Shown here piece after piece: positions 54,438 through 63,060 of a DNA stretch of 64,000 nt. Source of the DNA: an uncultured Rhodospirillaceae bacterium (GTDB lineage Bacteria > Pseudomonadota > Alphaproteobacteria > Rhodospirillales > Magnetospirillaceae); assembly GCA_903901915.1 (NCBI GenBank), contig CAIUSV010000057.1, positions 1 to 64,000 on the forward strand, given 5' to 3'. Position numbers and translations under genes: made by a program. Positions within the stretch are counted from its first letter, which is position 1. Each line of letters starts with the position of its first letter. Below the pieces are notes generated by a model that was not told where the DNA came from, did no database searches, and saw nothing but the letters and a program-made list of their open reading frames with translations.

Positions 54438-56068
54438 AGCGCTCGATCCTGGGATGGATGCGGACTCTCGGGCAGGGAAAGCGTCCGCAGGCTACAGCGT
54501 TCGCTTGCGCGGAGATACCTTGGGAAATAGTCTGCATTGACGCTGTAGCTCACGATCTCCGCCAAATCCCCCGCCGCGACTCGACCGTCGCCCAGAAGCT
54601 CGGCCATGACCGCAGTTTCCGCCTTGGAAGATGGCCGACCGTCCATTTTCAACAGAATCGTACGCTTCGCCCCGGCCGAGAATTCCACCATGTCGATCTC
54701 CGGCCATCTCGCCAACTGAAAGTGCATCAGGTGAAAAGGGTCAGATCCGCTCAATGGCCGGCGCACCACACCATAATATCTATAATATTCATCTAATGCG
54801 CGCTGATGCCAGAAATTATGCCCATCCCAACCCCAAAGAAATACAACCAGCGTACCCTTGTCGGAATTCAATAAATTATTAGTATGCTGGTCAATACCGC
54901 GCATGCATGCCGCAAAAGATCGAAGGTACATATAATTTATTGCCGGGAAAATTCCGGTAAATGCATACGAATATTGATGGCGCTCATTCACATTCTCCGA
55001 TATGCGAGCGATAAGATTCCACGCCGGAGCGTCGGATCTGACAGCAACGACCGGGAGGGGGTTGAAGACCAGCGCCACCGCCACGGCGCCGAACAGCACC
55101 CGACCTTTCGGAGCCAAGACGTCCAATGCGTCACGTATCGCCCGCACACCCAACACCATCAGGAATGGCGCGATATAAACAACGTATCGCGGTTGATTCA
55201 TGCCGTAGCGATAGCCCCAGGCAAACACAAGAATCGGCAGGAGTGGCCATAGGAACAATAGGGAGCTCGATGACTTCCGGAATCGCCGAACCACACCCGC
55301 GACGAAAAATGGCGACAAGCCAACCCAACCCACCGAAAACACCTTCAGCCAGGAATCGCCGATATCACGCAATGGCACCCGATAGCGCTGACCATCGGCC
55401 AGAATGGCCGAAATCGCCTGAACCAGGGTTAACCTGAAAGGGGCCAGAACCAGACTGCCTAACGCCATGACCAGAATGACGAAACCCGCTCCGGCGACCA
55501 GCGCCCGGCGCCAATCACCGCCACGGTGTCCGGCATCGGCCAACAGCACCAGGGGGACACAGCCGATGATCGGAAGGGCGTCGCCACGTACCGCGATGGC
55601 CAGGGCCGCGCACAGCGCCGACACCGGCAACAGCCAGGGCGACCGTATCGCCAGCACCAGTGCGGCAACAAAAAACAGGTAGGCGATGGAACTGTCGCCC
55701 ACGGTCTGGACAGCCGTCATCCAGAATGGCGCGACAAAGGCGTACAATAGAAATCGCCCCGGCGAAACCGGCTCGAACCGGCGGGTGAACAGGTAGGTCA
55801 ACCATGTCGATGTCAGCGCGGCAAAGACCGTGACAGCACACCAGATGTCCCAGGGTGCCTGCCCCGTCCATTCGGAAAAATAGGCCAGAACCAGTTGGAT
55901 CGCCGCACGCCGGCCGAAAGAAGCGGAAACCAGATTGTGGCCGATTTCCCAGGCCACTCTCGATTCAAATCCATCCCCCGGCCAAAGATACAGCAAGGGC
56001 AGAAAGGCGTAGCCCGCGAGCCCCAGCAACAGCACCGCATCCGCCGCCGATCGCCCCCGGAATGACAT
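54434..56068 (-). CDS. Polytopic membrane protein (paralogue A)
   Basis: This 544-residue protein has about ten hydrophobic segments (AVLLLGLAGYAFLPLLYLW, IWCAVTVFAALTSTWLTYLF, SWLLPVSALCAALAIAVRG-like part, LFLWPLLPILVFAWGYRYGM) and a soluble C-terminus of about 170 residues. It shares with the protein at 56082 the patterns YRYGMNQPRYVVYIAPF, a TG-x-(F/M)-PAIN turn and YFPRYLRASERC. It is therefore a paralogue. The form fits GT-C transferases or polymerase-like proteins, but a DxD motif is not obvious. The region 54740-55000 is AT-rich. Start 56068 is 13 bp after the upstream stop. Substrate unknown. Confidence 0.7.
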   Translation of the reverse strand: MSFRGRSAADAVLLLGLAGYAFLPLLYLWPGDGFESRVAWEIGHNLVSASFGRRAAIQLVLAYFSEWTGQAPWDIWCAVTVFAALTSTWLTYLFTRRFEPVSPGRFLLYAFVAPFWMTAVQTVGDSSIAYLFFVAALVLAIRSPWLLPVSALCAALAIAVRGDALPIIGCVPLVLLADAGHRGGDWRRALVAGAGFVILVMALGSLVLAPFRLTLVQAISAILADGQRYRVPLRDIGDSWLKVFSVGWVGLSPFFVAGVVRRFRKSSSSLLFLWPLLPILVFAWGYRYGMNQPRYVVYIAPFLMVLGVRAIRDALDVLAPKGRVLFGAVAVALVFNPLPVVAVRSDAPAWNLIARISENVNERHQYSYAFTGIFPAINYMYLRSFAACMRGIDQHTNNLLNSDKGTLVVFLWGWDGHNFWHQRALDEYYRYYGVVRRPLSGSDPFHLMHFQLARWPEIDMVEFSAGAKRTILLKMDGRPSSKAETAVMAELLGDGRVAAGDLAEIVSYSVNADYFPRYLRASERCSLRTLSLPESPHPSQDRAL

Positions 56069-56081
56069 GGCGGGCGTCCTC

Positions 56082-58082
56082 TCAGGCTTGGCGCGAATCG
56101 ATTTTCACATCGCCATCCGACTTGCCCATGGATACCCTGAGCGAACGCACCACCCACCATGCCGCCGCCCAAATCGCCGCGCACACCAGCAAGGCGGCAC
56201 CCCAAATCGCCCGCTGAACGCTGATCATCCGATTCTTGAGGGTGGTGACATGATCGTAAAGGCGCATCTCGTAATCGGGAATCGTTTCCAGCCAGCGAGC
56301 ATTAGCCATTTTACGATCCAATTCAAACGCGTCGAGATGGCTGGACAGATGGGGCGTACCGATCGGCTTACCCTCGGCTTCGACCTTGGCACGGCGAACC
56401 GCCGCTGCCGCGATAGCGGCACTCCCTCCGAGGTCAATGTCACAACGTTCATTGGCATTGAAATAGCGCGGATACCAGCGCTCCTGGAGAATAAAGCTTT
56501 TCATACTCGAAATTCTTGTCGATGGAGATATCGCCTGATACTGCCGAAAGGCAAGATCCTCGACCGAAGCGGAGCGCGGATCGTCGTTGGCAAAGACAAG
56601 CGCTATCTTCTTGTCCTCGGCACTGAACTCCTCGACGAAACGCCCCGCCGGCAGCGTAATGTGTCGGCGATGAACCGAGGGTTCGCTTAGAGGTCGGTAG
56701 GGCAAGTGGTAGAATCCATGAAAACCCTCCGCCACCTGATGGCTAAGAACACCAGCGGTATTCGATCCATAGATAAAAAACACTTTGAGTTCATCTTTTG
56801 ATGAAAAGAAATCGTATATTTCCTTGTTAAATTCATTCCTACAGGCAAGAGCACGCTGACGCAGCAGAAAATTAATCGCCGGCATGGGTCCCGTAAGTAT
56901 ATAGCTATATATCTCGCCTTCGTTATTAGCCACAGAAATCTCATTGACGAAATTATTTGGAACATCCCCGTGCCGAAGAAAGTACAGATGGACAAACGGA
57001 TTGAACACAAACGCAATTGATACCGCAACAATAGCGATTTCAGAGTTCCGGCCAAAAATATTTTTTATATAACGACTAACCACAACCATTGATTCGATCG
57101 TTACCATAATAATACATGGCGCAGTGTATATAATATACCTTGGCTGATTTAGATTGTAGCGATAAGCGAAAACATAGACGATGATCGGCAGGAGCGGCCA
57201 CATTCGCAAAATTGACCAACGGTCAGCGCGAATCTTTCGAATCATCTCGGCCAGCCACACCGGCAACAAAACAAGCCACACGAGACTGAAGGTCTTGAGA
57301 ACACCATCCGCACGCCAACGCCACGGAATGACCAGGCTATCCGCAGACGCGGCATTTCCCAGAACGAAATCCCATGCGGTCGTACCGAAAAAGCGCGTCG
57401 CAAAATGAAACATGACCACGAACGCGGCCAGAAAGATCGCAGTGCCAAAGATTGCCCGGCGCAGAGCGGAAACGTCCAACCGTTCGGGCCGCATCGATCC
57501 ATAGAGATACTCCCGCAGGGCCGCCGCCCACAGGACGAGAGGGATCATTCCGACGGCAGCGAAAGCATCGGCCCGACAAAGCGTCCCGAGCACCACCAAC
57601 GCCGCCGCCACCGGAGTCCACAAAACACTGCGGGTAGCCAGGAACATCGCCAGGATCACTGCGAGATAGCCGGCGTTGGAATCAAGCATCGTGTTTTGAA
57701 GAGCTAATAGCCAAGCGGGGGCAGCAAAAGAAAAAAGGATAAACTTCAACGGGCGCAGCGGATGAAAAAACGTGACAACACGGAATGTCAACCAGCAAGA
57801 AATAAGGGCACTAAAGATGATGAACTGACGCCAAAAAAAAGTGGGGGAAAGGCCGCTTGCATCGGATGCAGCCTGAAGAAGCCACCCGCAGAGAGTTCTT
57901 TTCTGTACGCCCGGCGTGAAATTACCAAGCGTCGCGCTCATTACCATCCAACCATCGGACTCCATCGGAATGGTAAATACGAGCGGGCTGAATATATATA
58001 TCAAAAATAAAATAAGGGCCGAGATCTCATATCTTCTTCTATACAGCCCAAAGTGATCCAGAAGAGAATGTAATGACATCAT
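56082..58082 (-). CDS. Polytopic membrane protein (paralogue B)
   Basis: This 666-residue protein has about ten helices near the N-terminus (ISALILFLIYIFSPLVFTI, FFWRQFIIFSALISCWLTFR, AIFLAAFVVMFHFATRFFG), a long extracytoplasmic part, and a last helix (IWGAALLVCAAIWAAAWWVV). It shares YRYNLNQPRYIIYTAPC, TGPMPAIN and RWYPRYFNANERC with paralogue A, pointing to tandem duplication. The preferred start is ATG 58082, which has GGAG 6 bases upstream; in-frame ATGs at 58103 and 58088 are also possible. Regions 56700-57200 and 57700-58080 are AT-rich. A GT-C or polymerase role is inferred only. Confidence 0.7.
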   Translation of the reverse strand: MMSLHSLLDHFGLYRRRYEISALILFLIYIFSPLVFTIPMESDGWMVMSATLGNFTPGVQKRTLCGWLLQAASDASGLSPTFFWRQFIIFSALISCWLTFRVVTFFHPLRPLKFILFSFAAPAWLLALQNTMLDSNAGYLAVILAMFLATRSVLWTPVAAALVVLGTLCRADAFAAVGMIPLVLWAAALREYLYGSMRPERLDVSALRRAIFGTAIFLAAFVVMFHFATRFFGTTAWDFVLGNAASADSLVIPWRWRADGVLKTFSLVWLVLLPVWLAEMIRKIRADRWSILRMWPLLPIIVYVFAYRYNLNQPRYIIYTAPCIIMVTIESMVVVSRYIKNIFGRNSEIAIVAVSIAFVFNPFVHLYFLRHGDVPNNFVNEISVANNEGEIYSYILTGPMPAINFLLRQRALACRNEFNKEIYDFFSSKDELKVFFIYGSNTAGVLSHQVAEGFHGFYHLPYRPLSEPSVHRRHITLPAGRFVEEFSAEDKKIALVFANDDPRSASVEDLAFRQYQAISPSTRISSMKSFILQERWYPRYFNANERCDIDLGGSAAIAAAAVRRAKVEAEGKPIGTPHLSSHLDAFELDRKMANARWLETIPDYEMRLYDHVTTLKNRMISVQRAIWGAALLVCAAIWAAAWWVVRSLRVSMGKSDGDVKIDSRQA

Positions 58083-58459
58083 ATTCATCTCCAGGAAGAT
58101 CATGAGCCGACAGGGAGAATCTGAGATTTACACGAGCGGAGTCGATCACGGCCCTGCGAGTAACTGCCGCCCCTCACTTCCGCCACGCCCGCCAGATCGG
58201 CGGCGGAGATGATTCGATCGAGCGACAGGGCGGTAAGGTATACGGGGATGTCGTAGCGATCAAGCCGGGGGCCAATGGTCAACGCTTCCAGGCACGGCGT
58301 AGCCCCGGACCAAAGACGGCAAAGAAATTTCCGCTCCCCCCCTTTTCGCCAAATCGGACTACCTTCTCGCAACTCGGTGGTATAGTGCCCCCTAATGAAC
58401 CGACGGGATCACGGGTTTGTCGAGAGCCATCACCTCCATCGCCGCGCCCCTAGGTTGAT
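58083..58459. promoter_or_regulatory. Divergent intergenic region, no convincing gene
   Basis: This 377-bp stretch separates the start of the minus-strand membrane genes from the plus-strand remnant of an amidotransferase gene. Both directions must be served from here. A TATAGT at 58381-58386 could be a plus-strand -10 box, but no matching -35 is clear. A 90-codon frame on the minus strand (58100-58372) has no recognised family, and I do not call it a gene. The string at 58112-58130 is nearly identical to one inside the gene at 52776-54437. Nothing else was recognised. Confidence 0.45.
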
Positions 58460-58732
58460 ATGTGCGGAATCGCCGGCATCCTTGATTGGCATCACCCGCC
58501 TTGTGCGGAAGCGATGGCCCGCTTGGTCCAGGTCATGCGACACCGTGGCCCCGACCATCAGGCCACATGGCTGGGGGGACCGCTGGCCCTGGGCCATTGC
58601 CGTCTCGCCATCGACCAATTATGGCACCGGCATTGGGCGATGACCCATGACAGCGGCGACCGATTGAGCAGTCTGGCCATCCTGGGTCTGTGGATGGAAA
58701 ATGGCCCATGGACCCGGGGAGAGGGGGCATGA
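58460..58732 (+). pseudogene. Internally deleted asparagine-synthase-like remnant
   Basis: The 90-codon frame begins MCGIAGILDW and has HRGPDHQATW and LALGHCRLAI (residues 1-51), which is the start of an AsnB-like amidotransferase with Cys2. It then jumps to DQLWHRHWAMTHDSGDRLSS and LAILGLWMEN, which align in spacing with the C-terminal end of AsnB-like proteins (compare [20 protein letters not shown] in the copy at 10756). About 1.6-1.7 kb of middle sequence, including the PP-loop, is missing in frame. The stop still overlaps the next gene's ATG as ATGA, as in an intact operon. A functional micro-protein is possible but unlikely. Confidence 0.75.
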
Positions 58733-59979
58733 CACGCCATGTGCTCATCACCGGTGGCAGCGGCTATATCGGCGAACCTCTCGTTGCAAAGGCCTTGGCT
58801 AAGGGCTGGAGAGTGACCGTACTGTCGCGACAGCGGCCGCCCAAACGGCCCAGGCTCCGGTGGTTTCCATGGTCGCTGACGAAAGTAGTGCCGCAGGAAG
58901 CGTGGCTCGATCCCGTCGACGTGGTCTTGCATGTGGCTCACCAATGGGAAAGCACTAGACCTGAGCATGAGGACGAAAATCTGCTTGGGTCGCACGCGCT
59001 GCTGATGGCCGCCCGTGCCGCCGGAGTGCCACGGTTCGTCCTGGCTTCGAGCGTGTCGGCGCGCGAAGGTGCGCTCAACCGCTATGGCCGCGTCAAATGG
59101 GCCATCGGCCGCGAAATGACCGGCGCGGGCGAAATCGTCGCCCGCATCGGCATGGTCTATGGTGGCCCGCACCGCGGACAGTGGAAGACGCTGTGCGCCC
59201 TGACCGCTAGCTTCGCCTTATTGCCGATGATCTGCGCCGGAACGGGCGTCCAGCCCATCCATCTTGACGATCTGTGCGAGGGATTGCTGCGAATATGCGC
59301 CTTGTCCACGCTCGACCGCCGATGTTACGGGCTCGCCGACCCCACCCCCATCGCGTTCGCCACATGGCTCCGACTGCTGGCCAGGCACATCCACGGCAAG
59401 AACCTGTATATCGTGCCCCTACCCCTGCAGCCGGCTGTAATGGCGATGCGGGTAGCCAATGCCCTGCCGCTACCCGTCACCGTGTCCGAGGAAAGGGTGA
59501 TGGGTCTGGCGGGACTAACCACCATCGACACCGCCGCCGATCTTGCGGCGCTGGAGCTGACGCTACGGCGGATCGAGCCGGCGCTGATGGCGGAAGGGCC
59601 GAGCCAGCGCCATCGGCTTCTGGCCGAAGCGCATTGCCTGCTACACGCAGTTGGCTCGACGGCGCCGCCCCCATCCCGTCTCGCAGCTTATGTCCGTGGT
59701 ATCGAGCGTCATAGCGATGGTACGGCACTGGTGTTACCAAGCCTGGCTCGCCGATGCCCCTCCCTGCTGCGGGCGTTTGAACCCGTTGGCCCCTCCCGGC
59801 GCCCCGGCGACCTGAAGGCCCGCCTGCACATGGCCGCAACCATCGCCGACGCCGACGGGACTGCCTACGCCTACGAAGGCGACGGTCTGGCGGCAACGCT
59901 ATGGCGACTGTTTCGCACTGCCTGTGTCGAAGCCACGCTGATGCCGTTCCGCCTGATCTTGGGGCGGGAACGTCCATGA
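58729..59979 (+). CDS. NAD-dependent epimerase/dehydratase-like SDR
   Basis: This 416-residue protein has an SDR Rossmann start RHVLITGGSGYIGEPLVAKA (about 3-22), VDVVLHVAHQWE, FVLASSVSAREGALNRYGRV and WAIGREMTGAGEIVARIGMVYGG. The usual Y-x3-K is represented by RYGRVKWAIG (about 119-128, Y-x3-K). A C-terminal half of about 200 residues has no clear motif. It resembles the epimerase-like proteins that accompany GMC-like oxidoreductases in exopolysaccharide loci. ATG 58729 follows GAGGGGG and overlaps the upstream stop; the next gene overlaps its stop in ATGA. The reaction is not known. Confidence 0.78.
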   Translation: MTRHVLITGGSGYIGEPLVAKALAKGWRVTVLSRQRPPKRPRLRWFPWSLTKVVPQEAWLDPVDVVLHVAHQWESTRPEHEDENLLGSHALLMAARAAGVPRFVLASSVSAREGALNRYGRVKWAIGREMTGAGEIVARIGMVYGGPHRGQWKTLCALTASFALLPMICAGTGVQPIHLDDLCEGLLRICALSTLDRRCYGLADPTPIAFATWLRLLARHIHGKNLYIVPLPLQPAVMAMRVANALPLPVTVSEERVMGLAGLTTIDTAADLAALELTLRRIEPALMAEGPSQRHRLLAEAHCLLHAVGSTAPPPSRLAAYVRGIERHSDGTALVLPSLARRCPSLLRAFEPVGPSRRPGDLKARLHMAATIADADGTAYAYEGDGLAATLWRLFRTACVEATLMPFRLILGRERP

Positions 59980-61568
59980 GCCACCGCCCGATCGTCGTTG
60001 TCGGTTCCGGACCGGCCGGCGTATCGGCGGCTTGGCCGCTGGTACGCGCCGGACTTCCCGTGGTGATGGTGGATGCCGGCCGCGATCGTTTCCCGGTACC
60101 ACCGCCGGAGCGCCCGGCCTTTTCCGTCTTACGACGAGGAGCACCAGGGGCGCTCGGACATCTGCTCGGCGCCAACCTCGACGGCTTACGGGATATGCGA
60201 GGCTATTCGCCGAAGCTGCGAACGTCCGCGCCACCCGACTTCATCAACGCCTATGCCGCCGGCAATGCCATTCGCACCGAAGGATTCAGTCTGGTCGGAA
60301 CCTTCGCCGCGGGCGGCTTGTCCAACCTGTGGGGCGCCGCGGCCAGCCTGTTTGACCGGGATGATCTGGGCTGCGGCGCCATCGGATTTGACGAGCTGTT
60401 ATTCTCGGCACGATCGGTGGCCAAACGGATCGGGCTGAATGGTGTCGATGACGACGACATGGCCAAGGTCCACGGCCTTGGCCTGCCGTTGCAGCCGCCG
60501 CCGCCGCTGGCGCCAGGAGCCGCCGCCCTAATGCGGGCCTACGGCAGCAAACCAGCCTCCGATTTTATCCTGGGACGGGCGCGCAGCGCGGTGCTCTGCG
60601 TCGATCTCGGTGAACGCCAGGGCTGTAATTGCTGCGGTGGCTGCATGTGGAGCTGCCCGCGTCGCAGCATATACAATAGCGCTGACGAATTGCCGGCGCT
60701 TTCTGCTCATTCGAATTTCACCCTTCTGGCCGGGGTCACCGTGGCTCGGGTGGTGCGTAGCCGGGATGGCGTCGCCGTCTTGGGACACGACGCCGAAGGC
60801 AGAGAGATACACATTGAAGCCGATCGGGTACTGCTGGCCGCAGGCGCGGTGGCAACCACGCGGTTGGCGTTGGAAGCTTCCGGCCGTTGGAACGAAGTCG
60901 TTCCCATTCGTACCGCGCCGGCTTTGGCCTTTGCCGCCATCATGCCCCGCCTGCTGGGATCGGCGCTACCGCAACGCTCCTTTGGGTTGGCGCAACTTGC
61001 CTTTCGCGCCGATCTGGGCGGAGGATCCGACAATTACGCCTTCGGATTGCTCTACGCCGCCGAGTCCATGGCCGCCCCCGATCTGATCGCCCACATGCCC
61101 TTGAGCCGGCGCGGGGCCACAGACCTCCTGCGGACGCTTCTACCTGGATTGATCGTCGGCCTGATCTATCTTCCGGGCGAATGCAGCGCTTCGACCGGAC
61201 GGCTAATCCGGAATCCGGACGGCACGTCGCGACTGGAAATTACGGGAGGGTTCGCCGAATCATTCCATCCCACGCGACGCCACGCCATCACCGCCGTCGC
61301 CGCGGCGCTACGCCGCCTGGGCGCATGGCTGCTGCCGGGTTCCGCCAAAGCCTACACTCCCGGTGCCGAGGTTCACTATGGCGGCTCGCTGCCGCTCGGA
61401 CAGGCCACCGACACCTGGGGCGAATTGCAAGCCGTTCCCGGCCTGCATGTGGTCGATGGCGCCCTGTTGCCACGCATGCCGGCGAAACACCACACCTTCA
61501 CCGTCATGGCCCTGGCCGATCGTATCGGGTCACACTTGGCGGAACCAAGTGGCACGCCATTCACGTGA
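59976..61568 (+). CDS. GMC-like FAD oxidoreductase with cysteine-rich motif
   Basis: This 530-residue protein has the FAD loop IVVVGSGPAGVSAAWPLVRA (about 5-24), a second-nucleotide segment GFSLVGTFAAGGLSNLWGAA (about 102-121) and a C-terminal GMC part HYGGSLPLGQATDTWGE and NHTF-like AKHHTFTVMALADRIGSHL (about 500). In the middle it has GCNCCGGCMWSCPRRS (about 213-228), a run of five cysteines that recalls a ferredoxin-type cluster loop. Such proteins occur in O-antigen and exopolysaccharide loci, and the role may be oxidation of a sugar or alcohol group. It overlaps the SDR gene (ATGA). Confidence 0.82.
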   Translation: MSHRPIVVVGSGPAGVSAAWPLVRAGLPVVMVDAGRDRFPVPPPERPAFSVLRRGAPGALGHLLGANLDGLRDMRGYSPKLRTSAPPDFINAYAAGNAIRTEGFSLVGTFAAGGLSNLWGAAASLFDRDDLGCGAIGFDELLFSARSVAKRIGLNGVDDDDMAKVHGLGLPLQPPPPLAPGAAALMRAYGSKPASDFILGRARSAVLCVDLGERQGCNCCGGCMWSCPRRSIYNSADELPALSAHSNFTLLAGVTVARVVRSRDGVAVLGHDAEGREIHIEADRVLLAAGAVATTRLALEASGRWNEVVPIRTAPALAFAAIMPRLLGSALPQRSFGLAQLAFRADLGGGSDNYAFGLLYAAESMAAPDLIAHMPLSRRGATDLLRTLLPGLIVGLIYLPGECSASTGRLIRNPDGTSRLEITGGFAESFHPTRRHAITAVAAALRRLGAWLLPGSAKAYTPGAEVHYGGSLPLGQATDTWGELQAVPGLHVVDGALLPRMPAKHHTFTVMALADRIGSHLAEPSGTPFT

Positions 61569-61579
61569 GCTCGAAGCCG

Positions 61580-61891
61580 ATGGTGATTATCCCGGTTCCC
61601 CGTCATGCCGAACACGGGGCCAATGGAAAAACCATCCGCCGACTTGGCTTGGGATTGGACGCCGCTGAGGATGAGATTGAAGACGCAATCGATGCGGCTG
61701 AACATGGAGATGGTGGCCGACAGCAGGACCGGCGCGATCTGTTCGTCTTCCGGGGTCGCGGTGGCGAGTTGATCAAGATCATCTGGCACGACGGCTTCAA
61801 GCGATTGCCGTGCCTCTCGGCCCGTATCCTTGAACCAGGAGAACTTTTCGCGCTACAACTTTTCAACCCCGTACTGCCCTTGACACAATGA
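61580..61891 (+). pseudogene. IS66-family TnpB (orf2)-like remnant
   Basis: The 103-codon frame begins MVIIPVP, like the start of IS66 TnpB proteins. It later has RDLFVFRGRGGELIKIIWHD (about 50-69) and LPCLSARILEPGELF, which follow the TnpB pattern (LFVFRGRRGDLIKVIWHDG, CLFAKRLERGRF). The middle part does not match, and no inverted repeats or other IS66 genes were found. It therefore looks like a degraded fragment. The stop overlaps the next gene's ATG. It lies between the GMC-like oxidoreductase and a GT, the only mobile-element trace I see in this window. Confidence 0.5.
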
Positions 61892-63060
61892 TCGCTTCCC
61901 CCCTCCTCGTCATCATTCCAGATCAGCTATCCGCCTTGGTCGCCAAGGGCGAGGTACAGCCGCGCTACTACAATCCCGGCAATCTGTTCGCCGAGGTTCA
62001 CATCATGATGACCAACACCGACCAGCCGTCGGAAGAGGCGGTACGGTCGATGGTCGGCGACGCTAAGCTGGAATTCCACAATCTACCCGAAGACTATCGC
62101 CCGCTATTGATCGAAGACCGGATTAAACGATGGCGCGTCTTCGATGACTGGGCTGAACCAGCGGTAGCACTTGCGCGCCAGCTGCGTCCCTCGCTGGTGC
62201 GTTGCCACGGCACCGATTTCAATACCGTGGCGGCCCGACGGATCAAGCGGTCTCTGGACATTCCCTATGTGGTATCGCTGCACACCAACCCAGATCAAAG
62301 CCCGTGCCGGCGGACCATTTCCGCCGATCCAGAGCAGATCAAGATCAACCGCTCGATGGAAGACCTGGAACGGACCTGTCTGGCCGATGCCGACATGGTA
62401 ATGCCGGTTTATCGGTCGATCCTGCCCTATCTCGACCGTCTGGGCGGCTTTCGCACCGAACTCTGCTACAATGTATTGAATGGGGGGACCCTGCGGCGCA
62501 AGGAGATCTACGCCCTGGGATCGCCGGTCCGGCTGATCTCGGTAGGGCGGCAGTATCAAGACAAGAACGCCGACAGCATCATACGCGCCATGTCCGATCT
62601 GCCCGAGGCGGCATTGACCATGGTGGGCGACGGACCGCTGCACGAACCGCTCAAACAGCTGGCGGCCGAACTGGGCGTAAGTGGCCGGGTTAACTTCCTG
62701 CCCGCTGTTCCAAATGACGAACTATGCGCGATGCTGGCCGAGTACGATCTGTTCGTCGTCCATACCGAAGCGTGGGAGTTCAACAAATCGGTGATCGAGG
62801 CATTGCTTTCCGGATTGCCGGTCATCATCAATCGCCGCATCGGACGGCCGGTTCCGGAACTGACCGACGACATCGTCACCCTGGTCGACAACACCCCGGA
62901 CTCCTACTGGGGAGCCATCCGGCGTCTTTTGGATGACCACGGCGCACGCGAAACGCTAGGGCGTAAGGCATTCGAGACCGCTCAGCGATTGTGGGCCCCA
63001 TCGATTGCCGAGGCTCGCTATGGTGAAATATACCGCCGTGTCATCGGTAGCGGCACATGA
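61888..63060 (+). CDS. Glycosyltransferase family 4
   Basis: This 390-residue GT-B protein begins SPLLVIIPDQLSALVAKGEV. It carries CHGTDFNTVAARRIKRSLDI (about 106-125), PYVVSLHTNPDQSPCRRT, the donor-half start RLISVGRQYQDKNADSII (about 213) and the donor loop VVHTEAWEFNKSVIEALLSG (about 290-309, E-x8-E like). The form is that of GT4 enzymes in capsular or LPS loci. ATG 61888 lies at the end of the IS66-like remnant, with no clear ribosome-binding site. The next GT overlaps its stop as ATGA. Donor and acceptor are unknown. Confidence 0.87.
   Translation: MIASPLLVIIPDQLSALVAKGEVQPRYYNPGNLFAEVHIMMTNTDQPSEEAVRSMVGDAKLEFHNLPEDYRPLLIEDRIKRWRVFDDWAEPAVALARQLRPSLVRCHGTDFNTVAARRIKRSLDIPYVVSLHTNPDQSPCRRTISADPEQIKINRSMEDLERTCLADADMVMPVYRSILPYLDRLGGFRTELCYNVLNGGTLRRKEIYALGSPVRLISVGRQYQDKNADSIIRAMSDLPEAALTMVGDGPLHEPLKQLAAELGVSGRVNFLPAVPNDELCAMLAEYDLFVVHTEAWEFNKSVIEALLSGLPVIINRRIGRPVPELTDDIVTLVDNTPDSYWGAIRRLLDDHGARETLGRKAFETAQRLWAPSIAEARYGEIYRRVIGSGT

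Noticed and set aside
58112-58130. 19-bp string almost identical to 53245-53263
   Set aside because: It matches 18 of 19 bases, but one copy is inside a coding region and no further copies were seen. It may be chance or a small duplication scar.
58100-58372. 90-codon minus-strand frame in the divergent gap
   Set aside because: No family, no clear ribosome-binding site, and it fills the region that must hold promoters. I could not support it as a gene.
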